Notes: generated from the letters alone by a model not told the origin. A stretch of DNA of 64,000 nt from an uncultured Erythrobacter sp. (GCA_947503275.1 CANNCZ010000002.1:702733-766732), one strand, 5' to 3'; shown: positions 1-8,911, numbered from the stretch's first letter. Made by a program: numbers and translations.

Positions 1-699
1 CGCCTCGCGCTTTTTGGCCAGCCATGCTTCGGCTTCGGCTTCTTGCGCAGCTTCGGCGGCAGCTTTGACGTTCGCTTCGCGTTCCGCGCGCAGCTCTTCG
101 ATCAACTTTTCCTTATCAGAGCGACCGTCGGCATTCTCAACTACGGTGTCATCATCATCTGTGATACCGGCGCGCTTGGCTGCCTTAGCAACCACAGCAT
201 CCAACTCACGCTGTGAACACAGGCCCAAAGTCACAGGGTCTTTGGGCTGAATGTTCTGAATATTCCAATGCGAACGTTCTTTAATCGCGCCGATTGTGTT
301 GCGCGTTGTGCCGATCAGTTTGGAGATTTGCGCGTCCGAAACCTCTGGGTGGCTGCGCAAAATCCACGCGATGCCGTCGGGCTTATCTTGGCGTTTGGAG
401 ACAGGTGTATAGCGCGGGCCTTTGGTCCGGGTCACTTCGACAGGGGCTTTGTGCATTTTCAGCGCGTATTCCGGATCCGCCTGACCCAGCTCAATCTCAC
501 CCAGGGTCAATTCGCCAGCATGAACCGGATCGCGACCCGTGTATTTGCTGCCCGCCAGATCATCCGCCATCGCCTGCACTTCGAGAATGTGCAAACCGCA
601 GAATTGCGCGATCTGTTCAAATGACAAGCCAGTTTGATCGACCAGCCAAGTCGCAGTGGCGTGGGGCATCAGCGGGGTTGGCTGATCCTTGCTAGCCAT
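1..699 (-). CDS. trcR: Cell-cycle transcriptional regulator TrcR (DUF1013), 3' truncated by window edge
   Basis: Open leftward frame of 233 codons that runs off the window start without a stop. The start ATG (697-699) is preceded by a GGAG ribosome site. The first part reads like a DUF1013 protein. One helix-turn-helix-like stretch lies near residues 15-45 (WLVDQTGLSFEQIAQFCG) and a second near 112-145 (DAQISKLIGTTRNTIGAIK). An acidic linker follows, then an Ala/Glu/Lys-rich helix that is still open at the edge. In Caulobacter this family is called TrcR, a cell-cycle regulator that associates with RNA polymerase. Family assignment is from memory of the motif pattern. The true C-terminus is not visible. 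Confidence 0.82.
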   Translation of the reverse strand, partial: MASKDQPTPLMPHATATWLVDQTGLSFEQIAQFCGLHILEVQAMADDLAGSKYTGRDPVHAGELTLGEIELGQADPEYALKMHKAPVEVTRTKGPRYTPVSKRQDKPDGIAWILRSHPEVSDAQISKLIGTTRNTIGAIKERSHWNIQNIQPKDPVTLGLCSQRELDAVVAKAAKRAGITDDDDTVVENADGRSDKEKLIEELRAEREANVKAAAEAAQEAEAEAWLAKKREA

Positions 700-850
700 G
701 GGGAAATCTCCGTTCAAAATGATAAGGGCCACCCCTTGCGGAGCGGCCATTGCAGTGGTGCAGATAGGGCATAGCCGCGCAAACGGCAAGGTGTTCGTGC
801 GATTGCGGCAGTTAGGGCGCGGGCGCGGACCGAGGTTGCATCGTATCCTC

Positions 851-1927
851 TTACTTCAAAGGGGCTAGCGCGGACAGGAACTGCCAAGTCGCCGCTTCCC
901 ATGAATAGGTTTTGCCAAGCTCTGCGCACTGGCCGCGATCGCATCGGCGAGCGGCATCGATGGCCTCGGCTAGATCATCGCAAAGCCCGCCAACTTCATC
1001 GGTTACAATATCGACCGGCCCAGCGACGGGAAAGCCGGCGACCGGGATCCCACAAGCGAGCGCTTCGATCATCACCAGTCCGAATGTGTCGGTTTTGCTT
1101 GGGAACACAAAGACGTCAGCACCTGCGTAAAATCCGGCGAGTTCGCTTCCGGTGCGCCTGCCCATAAAGCGGGTCTCCGGGAAACGTGCTTCTAACGCCG
1201 CGCGCTCTGGGCCATCGCCGACCACAAACTTCGTGCCGGGCGTATTGCAAGACAGGAACGCCTCAATGTTCTTCTCTACCGCAATGCGCCCGACATAGAG
1301 CAGGATTGGCCCCTCAATATCGGCATATTCATCGGGTATCGGCGCGTCGGGAGAGAAACAGGTGAGATCGACCCCGCGGCTCCAATGGCTTAGCTGCGTC
1401 AGCCCCTGTTCGCGCAATTGTTTTCGGATTGTCTCAGTCGCCACCATGATCCGGCGAGCGGGACGGTGGAACCAGCGAATATAGGGCCAGAACACGGCCG
1501 CGGACAAGCCAGTGCGACGCGCGAAGTAGTCCGGGAACTGAGTATGATAGGCGGTGGTAAAAGGCAGTTTGCGCCGCACACAATATCGCCGCGCAGCATA
1601 ACCCAATGGTCCCTCGGTCGCGATATGGATGGCATCCGGCTTTATCTTGGCCAGTTGCCGACCAACTGAGCCGGGCGCGGTCAGGGCAAGGCGGATCTCA
1701 GGATAGGTGGGCGCGGGAAAACTGCGATATTGCTCGGGTGAGATAACGGTGACGTCGTGCCCCCAGCTACGCAACATATCGCAAGTGGTGGAAAGCGTGC
1801 GCACGACGCCATTTATTTGTGGATACCATGCATCCGTGATGATCGCGATGGATTGGGGCGCGGACCCGCAATGCGTGCGCGCTTCATTGGTGTCGGCTTC
1901 GATTGGAAAGTGCGTCTGCTCGTTCAC
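851..1927 (-). CDS. GT4-family glycosyltransferase (group 1, mannosyltransferase-like)
   Basis: 358 residues with the GT-B fold signature. The N-terminal nucleotide-fold strand and loop is IAIITDAWYPQINGVVRTL (about residues 28-46). The C-terminal donor-site segment SKTDTFGLVMIEALACG carries the retaining GT4 E-x7-E-type motif near residue 280. Members of this subgroup add sugars, often mannose or glucose, to lipid acceptors at the cytoplasmic face of the membrane. No signal peptide or clear membrane span is visible. It starts 8 bp after the stop of the quinone oxidoreductase gene and probably shares its transcript. The exact donor and acceptor cannot be read from the sequence. Confidence 0.85.
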   Translation of the reverse strand: MNEQTHFPIEADTNEARTHCGSAPQSIAIITDAWYPQINGVVRTLSTTCDMLRSWGHDVTVISPEQYRSFPAPTYPEIRLALTAPGSVGRQLAKIKPDAIHIATEGPLGYAARRYCVRRKLPFTTAYHTQFPDYFARRTGLSAAVFWPYIRWFHRPARRIMVATETIRKQLREQGLTQLSHWSRGVDLTCFSPDAPIPDEYADIEGPILLYVGRIAVEKNIEAFLSCNTPGTKFVVGDGPERAALEARFPETRFMGRRTGSELAGFYAGADVFVFPSKTDTFGLVMIEALACGIPVAGFPVAGPVDIVTDEVGGLCDDLAEAIDAARRCDRGQCAELGKTYSWEAATWQFLSALAPLK

Positions 1928-1935
1928 GCGGCCTC

Positions 1936-2958
1936 CTATCCGCCTGCAACCTCCAGCACGATTTTGCCGATATGCTCGCCCGCTTCCATCCGGGCATGCG
2001 CAGCAGCAGCATCGGCCAAAGGAAGGGTCTGATCCATGACCGGCGACAGCTCACCGCTGGTGAAAAGCGGCCAGGCATTGATCGCAATTTCATCAGCCAG
2101 CGCTGCTTTGAATGCGTCCGAGCGCGGGCGCAGGGTCGAACCGGTCAGAACCAGCCGTCGCATCATTACCATGGGCATGAACAGCTCCGCTTTGGCACCG
2201 CCCAGTACTGCAATAGTCACATGCCGCCCGTCTTCGGCGAGGCATTTGAGGTTGCGCGGGACATAGTCGCCCGAAACCATATCGAGCACAATGTCGACAC
2301 CTTTGCCGCCGGTATGCTCTTTGACCGCCTCGACAAAGTCTGTCTCACGGTAATTGATCGCCAGATCAGCCCCAACTTTGCGAGCAGCAACGCACTTGGC
2401 TTCATCACCGCATGTAACGATGGTTTTCAGGTCAAAGGCTTTGGCCAACATCACCGCCATCGTGCCGATGCCCGACGTGCCGCCATGGACCAACAATGTT
2501 TCGCCATCGCGGGCCATGCCGCGCTCAAAAACATTGTGCCACACAGTGAACAGAGTTTCGGGCAGGGCTGCCGCAGACTTCAAATCCATGTTGTCAGGCA
2601 CAGGTAGACAATGCTGCCACGGGGCGGTGCAATATTCGGCATAACCGCCGCCCGGAGTCAGCGCGGCAATGCGAGCGCCCAGCATCTCGGCAGGGACATT
2701 GGTGCCGACCGCCGCGACTTCACCGGCAACCTCCAAACCCAACACTGGCGATGCGCCCGGCGGCGCGGGATAATGTCCGGCGCGCTGAATGCAATCGGGC
2801 CGGTTTACCCCCGCATATGCCACTTTGATAAGAACATCGTCTGGGCCAAATTCTGGCACTGCAACGCTCTCGCCACTGAGCACTTCTGGCCCGCCGGGCA
2901 CAGCAAATCCGATTGCTCGCATTGTTCTTGGCAGAACAGGCGCGATTGCCCCCACCAT
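1936..2958 (-). CDS. NAD(P)H-quinone oxidoreductase, PIG3/zeta-crystallin type (MDR superfamily)
   Basis: 340 residues. The N-terminal GroES-like half contains VLGLEVAGEVAAVG and AGVNRPDCIQRAGHYP, typical of the zinc-free PIG3 quinone oxidoreductases. The Rossmann half carries the NADPH loop VHGGTSGIGTMAVMLAKAF near residues 158-176. The family reduces quinones with NADPH in the cytoplasm. I keep the first ATG because GAGGGGG sits just upstream. An internal Met13 (MRAIGFAVPGG) is the start most homologues would show and remains possible. No zinc-binding cysteines of alcohol dehydrogenases are present. Confidence 0.88.
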   Translation of the reverse strand: MVGAIAPVLPRTMRAIGFAVPGGPEVLSGESVAVPEFGPDDVLIKVAYAGVNRPDCIQRAGHYPAPPGASPVLGLEVAGEVAAVGTNVPAEMLGARIAALTPGGGYAEYCTAPWQHCLPVPDNMDLKSAAALPETLFTVWHNVFERGMARDGETLLVHGGTSGIGTMAVMLAKAFDLKTIVTCGDEAKCVAARKVGADLAINYRETDFVEAVKEHTGGKGVDIVLDMVSGDYVPRNLKCLAEDGRHVTIAVLGGAKAELFMPMVMMRRLVLTGSTLRPRSDAFKAALADEIAINAWPLFTSGELSPVMDQTLPLADAAAAHARMEAGEHIGKIVLEVAGG

Positions 2959-3096
2959 GGTAACCCCCTCGTTGTTGCCCCAACTGACCGGTCATGTCTC
3001 TTTGGTGGCCCATACGCTGAAGTGTTGGCGTGATGCCAGCAAATTTGCGCCTATTCACGTTGACAGGACGCCGCATGACTTGCGATGCTCCATCTG

Positions 3097-3300
3097 ATGG
3101 AAGAACCCGACCTCCCTAGAATGCAAGGCGATGCCGCCAGCAAGCTCGCCGCAGAAGACCTCGCCCCTTATTCGCAAGACGAACTCACCGAACGGGTCGC
3201 ATTGCTCGAAGCGGAAATCGCGCGCGTGAAAGCGCATCGCGACAAGTCGAGCGCACACCGCGCCGCAGCGGACGCGTTTTTTAAGAAATCAGGTTCGTAG
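3097..3300 (+). CDS. DUF1192 family small protein
   Basis: 67 residues: an acidic N-terminus (MEEPDLPRMQ), then the DUF1192 core, in which 'LSVDELEARI'-like text (YSQDELTERVALLEAEIARVKAHRDK) forms a short amphipathic coiled coil. The Lys/Ala-rich end is also typical. Function is unknown. The family is common in Alphaproteobacteria. An earlier in-frame ATG lies at 3085, but homologues usually begin with the acidic M-[DE]-E-x-D-L-P-R sequence, so 3097 is preferred. No clear ribosome site is visible for either start. It faces the same way as clpA, 98 bp upstream of it. Confidence 0.78.
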   Translation: MEEPDLPRMQGDAASKLAAEDLAPYSQDELTERVALLEAEIARVKAHRDKSSAHRAAADAFFKKSGS

Positions 3301-3345
3301 TGGCGCAATTCCTCCACAGTTGGGATTCGCAATTACGCCTCGATG

Positions 3346-3355
3346 CCCCATATAA
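3346..3355 (+). promoter_or_regulatory. Possible heat-shock (RpoH-type) -10 element ahead of clpA
   Basis: The text CCCCATATAA lies 44 bp before the clpA start and resembles the RpoH -10 element (CCCCATnTA). The expected CTTGAA-like -35 element is not visible 13-15 bp upstream, so the assignment is weak. clpA is a heat-shock gene in many proteobacteria, which is why the match was recorded. Confidence 0.25.
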
Positions 3356-3398
3356 CTCAAACGACCTCTCAACCGCCCCTAAATAAGAAGAGCCATCC

Positions 3399-5810
3399 AT
3401 GCCCAGTTTCGCTCAAAACCTAGAACGGACCCTGCACAACGCGCTCGCTCATGCATCTGAGCGCCGTCATGAATATGCGACGTTGGAGCACTTGCTTCTC
3501 GCGCTGATCGATGACGAAGACGGCGCTGCAGTGATGGGTGCTTGCGGTGTGGACTTGGCCGAATTGGGCGAGGTGGTGAAGCAATATCTGGATCAGGAAT
3601 ATCAGTCGCTGAAGACTGAGGATGATGCCGATCCGCAGCCAACCGCCGGCTTCCAACGGGTGATCCAACGCGCAATCCTGCATGTGCAGAGCTCGGGCAA
3701 GGATACCGTCACTGGTGCGAATGTGCTGGTCGCGCTCTTTTCGGAACGAGACAGTTATGCGGTCTATTTCCTGCAACAACAGGATATGAGCCGGTTGGAT
3801 GCGGTGAGCTATATCAGCCACGGCATCGGCAAAGGCGGACGTCAGCTTGAGTCGAAAGCTCCGCAGGGCAATGAAGAGCCTGCTGCCGAAGCAGAGGGCG
3901 GTGCCAAAGAGGGCGGGAACAAGAAAGAGACCGCGCTCGATCAGTTTACCGTCAACCTCAACGCCAAAGCCGAAGCGGGCAAAGTCGACCCGCTTATCGG
4001 GCGCGGGCCAGAGGTTGATCGCACGGTGCAGATCCTGTGCCGCCGGTCAAAGAACAACCCGCTCTATGTCGGCGATCCCGGCGTCGGTAAAACCGCCATT
4101 GCCGAAGGGCTTGCGCGCAAAATCGTCGAAGGCGATGTGCCTGAAGTGCTGGCCAATGCGGTGATCTATTCGCTTGATATGGGCGCACTGCTCGCTGGCA
4201 CTCGGTATCGTGGTGATTTCGAAGAGCGTTTGAAGCAAGTTGTGACAGAACTGGAGGGGATGCCTGATGCGGTGCTCTTTATTGATGAGATTCACACCGT
4301 TATCGGGGCAGGCGCGACTAGCGGCGGGGCGATGGACGCCTCCAACCTGCTGAAACCGGCATTGTCAGGCGGCACGATCCGCTGTGTCGGGTCGACCACT
4401 TACAAAGAGTTCCGCAATCACTTCGAAAAGGATCGCGCGTTGCTGCGCCGGTTCCAGAAAATCGATGTGAACGAGCCGACGATTGAAGATACGATCAAGA
4501 TCCTCAAGGGCCTGCGCACTGCCTTTGAAGAGCATCATAATGTGAAGTACACGCCTGATGCGCTGAAAACCGCGGTTGAGCTGTCGGCGCGCTATATCAA
4601 TGACCGCAAATTGCCCGACAAGGCGATTGATGTGATTGATGAAGTCGGCGCGATGCAAATGCTGGTTCCACCCAGCCGTCGCAAAAAGAAAATCACCGCG
4701 CGTGAAATTGAACAGGTCATCGCGACCATGGCTCGCATCCCGCCCAAATCTGTGTCGAAGGATGACAAGAAAGCGCTCGAAAACCTCGACCGCGATCTGA
4801 AACATGTCGTGTTTGGACAGGATGAAGCGATCACTCGCTTGGCGACTGCGATGAAGCTGTCGCGCGCTGGCTTGCGCGATCCAGACAAGCCCATCGGCTC
4901 GTTCCTGTTCAGTGGCCCAACCGGTGTGGGTAAAACCGAAGTCGCGCGCCAACTCTCCAGCATCATGGGGATTGAACTGAAGCGGTTCGACATGTCCGAA
5001 TATATGGAGCGGCACAGTGTTTCGCGCCTGATCGGTGCGCCTCCGGGCTATGTAGGCTATGATCAGGGCGGTCTGCTCACCGATGCGGTCGATCAGAACC
5101 CGCATTGCGTGTTGCTGCTCGATGAGATCGAAAAAGCGCATCCCGACCTGTTCAACATCCTGTTGCAAGTCATGGATAACGGCCGCCTGACCGACCACCA
5201 TGGTAAAACGGTTGATTTCCGCAACGTTGTGTTGATCATGACGACCAATGCCGGCGCATCTGCCATGGCAAGCCAAGGTATTGGCTTTGGCGATGTGTCC
5301 AAAGAAGACGCAGGCTCCGAGGCGGTGAAGAAGATGTTCACCCCCGAATTCCGCAACCGTTTGGATGCGATTGTGCCATTTGCCTATCTTGGCCGCAGCA
5401 CCGTTGCCCGCGTGGTCGACAAGTTCATCCTCGAACTCGAATTGCAGCTCGCCGAACAGAATGTGCACATCCAATTCGATGGCGATGCACGCGATTGGCT
5501 GGCGGAAAAGGGTTATGACAAGCTCTTTGGTGCGCGTCCAATGGGCCGCTTGATCCAAGACAAGATCAAGCAGCCGCTGGCCGAGGAATTGCTATTCGGC
5601 AAACTCGCCGATGGCGGCGAAGTGCATGTGAGCATCAAAGGCGGCAAGCCAAGCTTTGAGATGACGCCTGCACCGCCAAAGACTAAACCGAAGCGCAAAG
5701 CTCCGGTGAAGAAAAAGCCCGCTGCAAAGAAAGCTGCCCCTCCAGCGAAGGATGGGGACGCGCCAAAGGACAGCAACCCTGAAGCGTCAGGCAGCGACAA
5801 AGAGGCATAA
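3399..5810 (+). CDS. clpA: ATP-dependent Clp protease ATP-binding subunit ClpA
   Basis: 803 residues, an AAA+ unfoldase that feeds substrates to ClpP. The N-terminal Clp-N double repeat covers about residues 1-145. First Walker A is GDPGVGKT near 225 and its Walker B is LFIDEIHT. Second Walker A is GPTGVGKT near 506 with LLLDEIEKAHPD as Walker B, followed by the ClpA-type C-terminal D2-small domain. Residues from about 752 form an extra Lys/Ala/Pro-rich tail (KPKRKAPVKKKPAAKK) ending in an acidic segment. E. coli ClpA (758 residues) lacks this tail. The adaptor gene clpS, often directly upstream, is not here. AAGAAG upstream supports the start. A strong terminator follows. Confidence 0.97.
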   Translation: MPSFAQNLERTLHNALAHASERRHEYATLEHLLLALIDDEDGAAVMGACGVDLAELGEVVKQYLDQEYQSLKTEDDADPQPTAGFQRVIQRAILHVQSSGKDTVTGANVLVALFSERDSYAVYFLQQQDMSRLDAVSYISHGIGKGGRQLESKAPQGNEEPAAEAEGGAKEGGNKKETALDQFTVNLNAKAEAGKVDPLIGRGPEVDRTVQILCRRSKNNPLYVGDPGVGKTAIAEGLARKIVEGDVPEVLANAVIYSLDMGALLAGTRYRGDFEERLKQVVTELEGMPDAVLFIDEIHTVIGAGATSGGAMDASNLLKPALSGGTIRCVGSTTYKEFRNHFEKDRALLRRFQKIDVNEPTIEDTIKILKGLRTAFEEHHNVKYTPDALKTAVELSARYINDRKLPDKAIDVIDEVGAMQMLVPPSRRKKKITAREIEQVIATMARIPPKSVSKDDKKALENLDRDLKHVVFGQDEAITRLATAMKLSRAGLRDPDKPIGSFLFSGPTGVGKTEVARQLSSIMGIELKRFDMSEYMERHSVSRLIGAPPGYVGYDQGGLLTDAVDQNPHCVLLLDEIEKAHPDLFNILLQVMDNGRLTDHHGKTVDFRNVVLIMTTNAGASAMASQGIGFGDVSKEDAGSEAVKKMFTPEFRNRLDAIVPFAYLGRSTVARVVDKFILELELQLAEQNVHIQFDGDARDWLAEKGYDKLFGARPMGRLIQDKIKQPLAEELLFGKLADGGEVHVSIKGGKPSFEMTPAPPKTKPKRKAPVKKKPAAKKAAPPAKDGDAPKDSNPEASGSDKEA

Positions 5811-5827
5811 TTGCCAATTCACACCAA

Positions 5828-5863
5828 AAGGGCGCGAGCGGGGAAACCCTCTCGCGCCTTTTT
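5828..5863 (+). terminator. Rho-independent terminator after clpA
   Basis: GGCGCGAG (5831-5838) pairs with CTCGCGCC (5851-5858), and GGG/CCC closes an AAA loop inside. A run of five T follows directly. The geometry is textbook. It separates clpA from the exonuclease gene that starts 12 bp later. Confidence 0.93.
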
Positions 5864-5875
5864 CGTTGAAGACCC

Positions 5876-6883
5876 ATGACCGCCGCGCCTTTTTCCTGGA
5901 TCCAGCCGCACCCATGGGGTGTGCATATTGCCCCGGCGGATTGCTGGATCGATCCAACCCGCGAGGTTGATAAGGCGCTGGTCACACACGGCCATGCCGA
6001 TCACGCGCGCGGTGGGCATGGGGAGACGGTGGCTACACCCGAAACACTCGCTATTATGGAGCTGCGTTACAACACGCGCGAAGGTGCCACGCCGGTGCAG
6101 TATGGCGAGACCATCCGGTTGCCTGGAGGCGTTGATGCTACCTATATTCCGGCAGGGCATGTGCTGGGATCGGCGCAAATCCTGCTGGAACATGCTGGCG
6201 AGCGGGTGGTCATCACAGGCGACTATAAGCGCCGCGCGGACCCTACCTGTGCTCCCTTCGAAGTGACCCCGTGCGATATCTTCATCACGGAGGCCACGTT
6301 CGGCCTGCCAGTCTTTGTGCACCCGCCCATTGCAGACGAAATGGCCAAGCTGCTGAAAGCGCTTACCGATAACCCCGATCAATGTGTGCTGGTGGGCGCC
6401 TATGCTCTGGGTAAGGCACAGCGCGTGATCGCCGAATTGCGCACCGCTGGGCATGCTCAGCCGATCTACCTTCACGGGGCGATGGAGAAGATGTGCCGCC
6501 TTTATCAGGAGCATGGAGTTGATCTGGGCGAGCTACGTCTGGTCGCCGATCACGCAAAAGACGACATGCGAGGTTCGATTATCATTGCGCCGCCCTCTGC
6601 GATGAACACAACTTGGTCGCGCCGCCTGCCCAATCCTATCACTGCCATGGCCAGCGGGTGGATGCGGGTGCGAGGACGCGCTCGTCAGCGGGGAGTTGAA
6701 CTACCGCTGATCATTTCAGACCATGCGGACTGGAATGAACTGACGCAGACTATTGATGATGTGAACCCGCACGAGACATGGATCACCCATGGCCGCGAGG
6801 AGGCATTGCTGCGATGGTGCGAGCTAAGCCAACGCCGCGCTCGTGCGCTGGCCTTGATCGGGCGAGAGGATGAGGATGACTAG
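5876..6883 (+). CDS. Ligase-associated DNA damage response exonuclease (metallo-beta-lactamase fold)
   Basis: 335 residues. The MBL-fold zinc motif HxHxDH is seen as THGHADHARGG (residues about 37-47). Further metal ligands appear as AGHVLGSAQILL and TGDYKRR, and the beta-CASP-like C-terminal half ends with ISDHADWNEL and the terminal motif THGREEALLRW. This subgroup is the putative 3'-end processing/exonuclease partner of bacterial ATP-dependent ligases (TIGR04122-like). The matching ligase lies 430 bp downstream on the same strand, interrupted only by a small opposite-strand gene. The start ATG directly follows the clpA terminator, so it needs its own promoter or a transcript that reads through. 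Confidence 0.88.
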   Translation: MTAAPFSWIQPHPWGVHIAPADCWIDPTREVDKALVTHGHADHARGGHGETVATPETLAIMELRYNTREGATPVQYGETIRLPGGVDATYIPAGHVLGSAQILLEHAGERVVITGDYKRRADPTCAPFEVTPCDIFITEATFGLPVFVHPPIADEMAKLLKALTDNPDQCVLVGAYALGKAQRVIAELRTAGHAQPIYLHGAMEKMCRLYQEHGVDLGELRLVADHAKDDMRGSIIIAPPSAMNTTWSRRLPNPITAMASGWMRVRGRARQRGVELPLIISDHADWNELTQTIDDVNPHETWITHGREEALLRWCELSQRRARALALIGREDEDD

Positions 6884-6920
6884 CACCCTCACCCACTCCA
6901 GCCCCGTTACCAATGCGAAC

Positions 6921-7232
6921 TCAAGCCAATGCGGCGAGGTCGGTGGTGATCTTTTCAATAATATCGTCGGTGATCACGCCTTGCGACCATGGCTTCAACG
7001 CGACCAGGCTCATGCCTTTAAATTCTTCGTAGGCAGGGTGTTCATCAATGCCAGGCAGATGCTTGAGCACCACGGCCTTCGCACTCTCATTTGCCATCAA
7101 AGTCGCAATTGGCGTGTTGATGCTCATCGCGACGGCTGGGGCAGCAGCAGGCGCTTCGCTATGCGCGTCGGCAAAGGCGGGCGTCGCAACGCTAGCGGTC
7201 AGGAGAAGGGCGGCAAGTGGCATGAATTTCAT
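6921..7232 (-). CDS. Small secreted protein of unknown function
   Basis: 103 residues. A Sec signal peptide is plain (MKFMPLAALLLTASVATPAFA, cleavage after Ala-x-Ala). The mature part begins with an Ala/Pro linker followed by a compact domain around SINTPIATLMANESAKAVVLKHLPGIDEHP and KPWSQGVITDDIIEKI. AGGGAC about 8 bp upstream supports ATG 7232 over the longer frame. I recall similar short domains in sphingomonad proteins but know no function. It sits in antisense orientation between the exonuclease and ligase genes, so it is transcribed on its own and looks like an insertion into that pair. Confidence 0.7.
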   Translation of the reverse strand: MKFMPLAALLLTASVATPAFADAHSEAPAAAPAVAMSINTPIATLMANESAKAVVLKHLPGIDEHPAYEEFKGMSLVALKPWSQGVITDDIIEKITTDLAALA

Positions 7233-7312
7233 CAAATTGGGTCCCTGTTTGAACAAAGTTGCGGTGTGAATACCTTTTGCACATGTCTGCATGATGAAGC
7301 GAGGGGGTTTCG

Positions 7313-8911
7313 ATGAAGGCCTTTGCCACTCTGCTGGATACTTTGGTCTATACGACCAGCCGCAATCGCAAACTTGATCTAATCGCCGAATATTTGCGCG
7401 AGACGGGGGACCCGGATCGCGGTTGGGCTTTGGCGGCGTTAACGGGGGAACTGGACTTTCCAGCTGTCAAGAGTTCGACCGTGCGCAATCTGATGAAGGA
7501 CCGGGTCGATCCGGTGCTTTGGACGTTAAGTCGGGATTTTGTGGGCGATACGGCGGAGACGGTGAGTCTGCTTTGGCCGGAAAAAGATGGAGACGCACCG
7601 CAGAACCCGCCGACGCTCTCCGAAACCATCGAGCTGCTGACCTCACTCAATCGCAACACAGCGCCAAAGCAATTGCCCGGGCTGCTCGATCAGCTGGATG
7701 CGAATGGACGGTTTGCTCTGATTAAGCTGGCAACGGGCGGCATGCGGATTGGCATTTCCGCGCGTTTGGCAAAGACCGCGTTTGCACGGGCATTTGATGT
7801 GTCAGTCGAGGATGTCGAGGAATATTGGCACGCGCTGACGCCGCCCTATGCCGATTTGTTCGCATGGGCGGCGGATGGCGGCGATCCCCCCGATGTCTCA
7901 GGCACGCCGCGATTTCGCCCATTCATGCTCGCGCATCCGCTGGAGGAGACCAAGGTCGATTTGGCGGAATATGCCGCCGAATGGAAATGGGACGGCATTC
8001 GCATCCAGATCGTGCGAGTCGGCGGCGAAACGCGACTGTATTCGCGCAGTGGCGATGACATCTCTGCGACTTTTCCCGAGCTGCTGGACGTCTTGCCAAT
8101 GGACGGGGCCCTGGACGGCGAGTTGCTGGTCAGAGGCACGGCTCAAGGCGGAGAGGCCGGTGGGGCAGCAAGTTTCAACGCCTTGCAGCAACGGCTTGGG
8201 CGCAAGACGGTCTCCAAGAAGATGCTGACCGAAGCGCCGGCCTTTGTGCGGCTTTACGATGCGCTGATTATCAAAGACGAGGACTTGCGTGAACAGCCGT
8301 GGAGTGTGCGTCGCGGAGCACTCGAAGCGCTATTTAAACAATTGCCATCGAGCCATTTTGACCTGTCTCATCTCGTCGAAGCACGTGATTTTGAACATCT
8401 TGCCGAAATCCGTAAAGGCGCACGCGAAGATGCGATTGAGGGCCTGATGCTCAAACGCCGTGACAGCCCCTACATTGCAGGGCGCAAGGTTGGCTTGTGG
8501 TACAAATGGAAACGCGACCCGCTGCTCATCGACTGTGTCTTGATGTATGCGCAGCGCGGCAGCGGTAAGCGATCGAGCTTTTATTCCGACTACACTTTTG
8601 GTTGCTGGGATGGTGATCCAGACGACGGCGCGGAGTTGTTGCCCGTGGGCAAAGCCTATTCGGGCTTCACCGATGCGGAGTTGAAAAAGCTAGACAAGCT
8701 CGTCCGCCAAACCACCCTCAACCGTTTTGGCCCGGTGCGCGAAGTCGAACGCACGCTGGTTTTCGAGGTTGTCTTTGACAGTGTGCACACATCCAAACGC
8801 CACAAAAGCGGCCTCGCCATGCGGTTTCCGCGCATTCACCGCATTCGCTGGGATAAGCCCGTGCATGAGGGCGACCAAATTGAGGCTTTGCGAGCGCTGA
8901 TCCGAGATTGA
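7313..8911 (+). CDS. ATP-dependent DNA ligase of the ligase-associated repair cluster
   Basis: 532 residues. An N-terminal ligase DNA-binding domain (about 1-200) precedes the adenylation domain with the KxDG motif EWKWDGIR, nucleophile Lys225. Downstream are the expected nucleotidyltransferase motifs: the RSGDD motif region, DGELLV, EGLMLKRRDSPY, and GLWYKWKRDP, then an OB-fold domain. The family (TIGR04120-like) seals nicks using ATP and is found with the exonuclease encoded upstream, a DEXH helicase (Lhr-like) and the phosphoesterase PdeM. Those last two are not in this window. No NAD-ligase features (BRCT, zinc finger) are present. It probably acts in repair rather than replication. Confidence 0.92.
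   Translation: MKAFATLLDTLVYTTSRNRKLDLIAEYLRETGDPDRGWALAALTGELDFPAVKSSTVRNLMKDRVDPVLWTLSRDFVGDTAETVSLLWPEKDGDAPQNPPTLSETIELLTSLNRNTAPKQLPGLLDQLDANGRFALIKLATGGMRIGISARLAKTAFARAFDVSVEDVEEYWHALTPPYADLFAWAADGGDPPDVSGTPRFRPFMLAHPLEETKVDLAEYAAEWKWDGIRIQIVRVGGETRLYSRSGDDISATFPELLDVLPMDGALDGELLVRGTAQGGEAGGAASFNALQQRLGRKTVSKKMLTEAPAFVRLYDALIIKDEDLREQPWSVRRGALEALFKQLPSSHFDLSHLVEARDFEHLAEIRKGAREDAIEGLMLKRRDSPYIAGRKVGLWYKWKRDPLLIDCVLMYAQRGSGKRSSFYSDYTFGCWDGDPDDGAELLPVGKAYSGFTDAELKKLDKLVRQTTLNRFGPVREVERTLVFEVVFDSVHTSKRHKSGLAMRFPRIHRIRWDKPVHEGDQIEALRALIRD

Noticed and set aside
714..944. 76-codon frame overlapping the 3' end of the glycosyltransferase gene
   Set aside because: Overlaps a strong gene in another frame, has no ribosome site and reads as unstructured Arg/Ala/Pro text.
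4365..5558. Long open frame antisense to clpA (397 codons)
   Set aside because: It lies wholly within clpA, has no ribosome site or family pattern, and its length follows from the GC-rich codon pattern of clpA.
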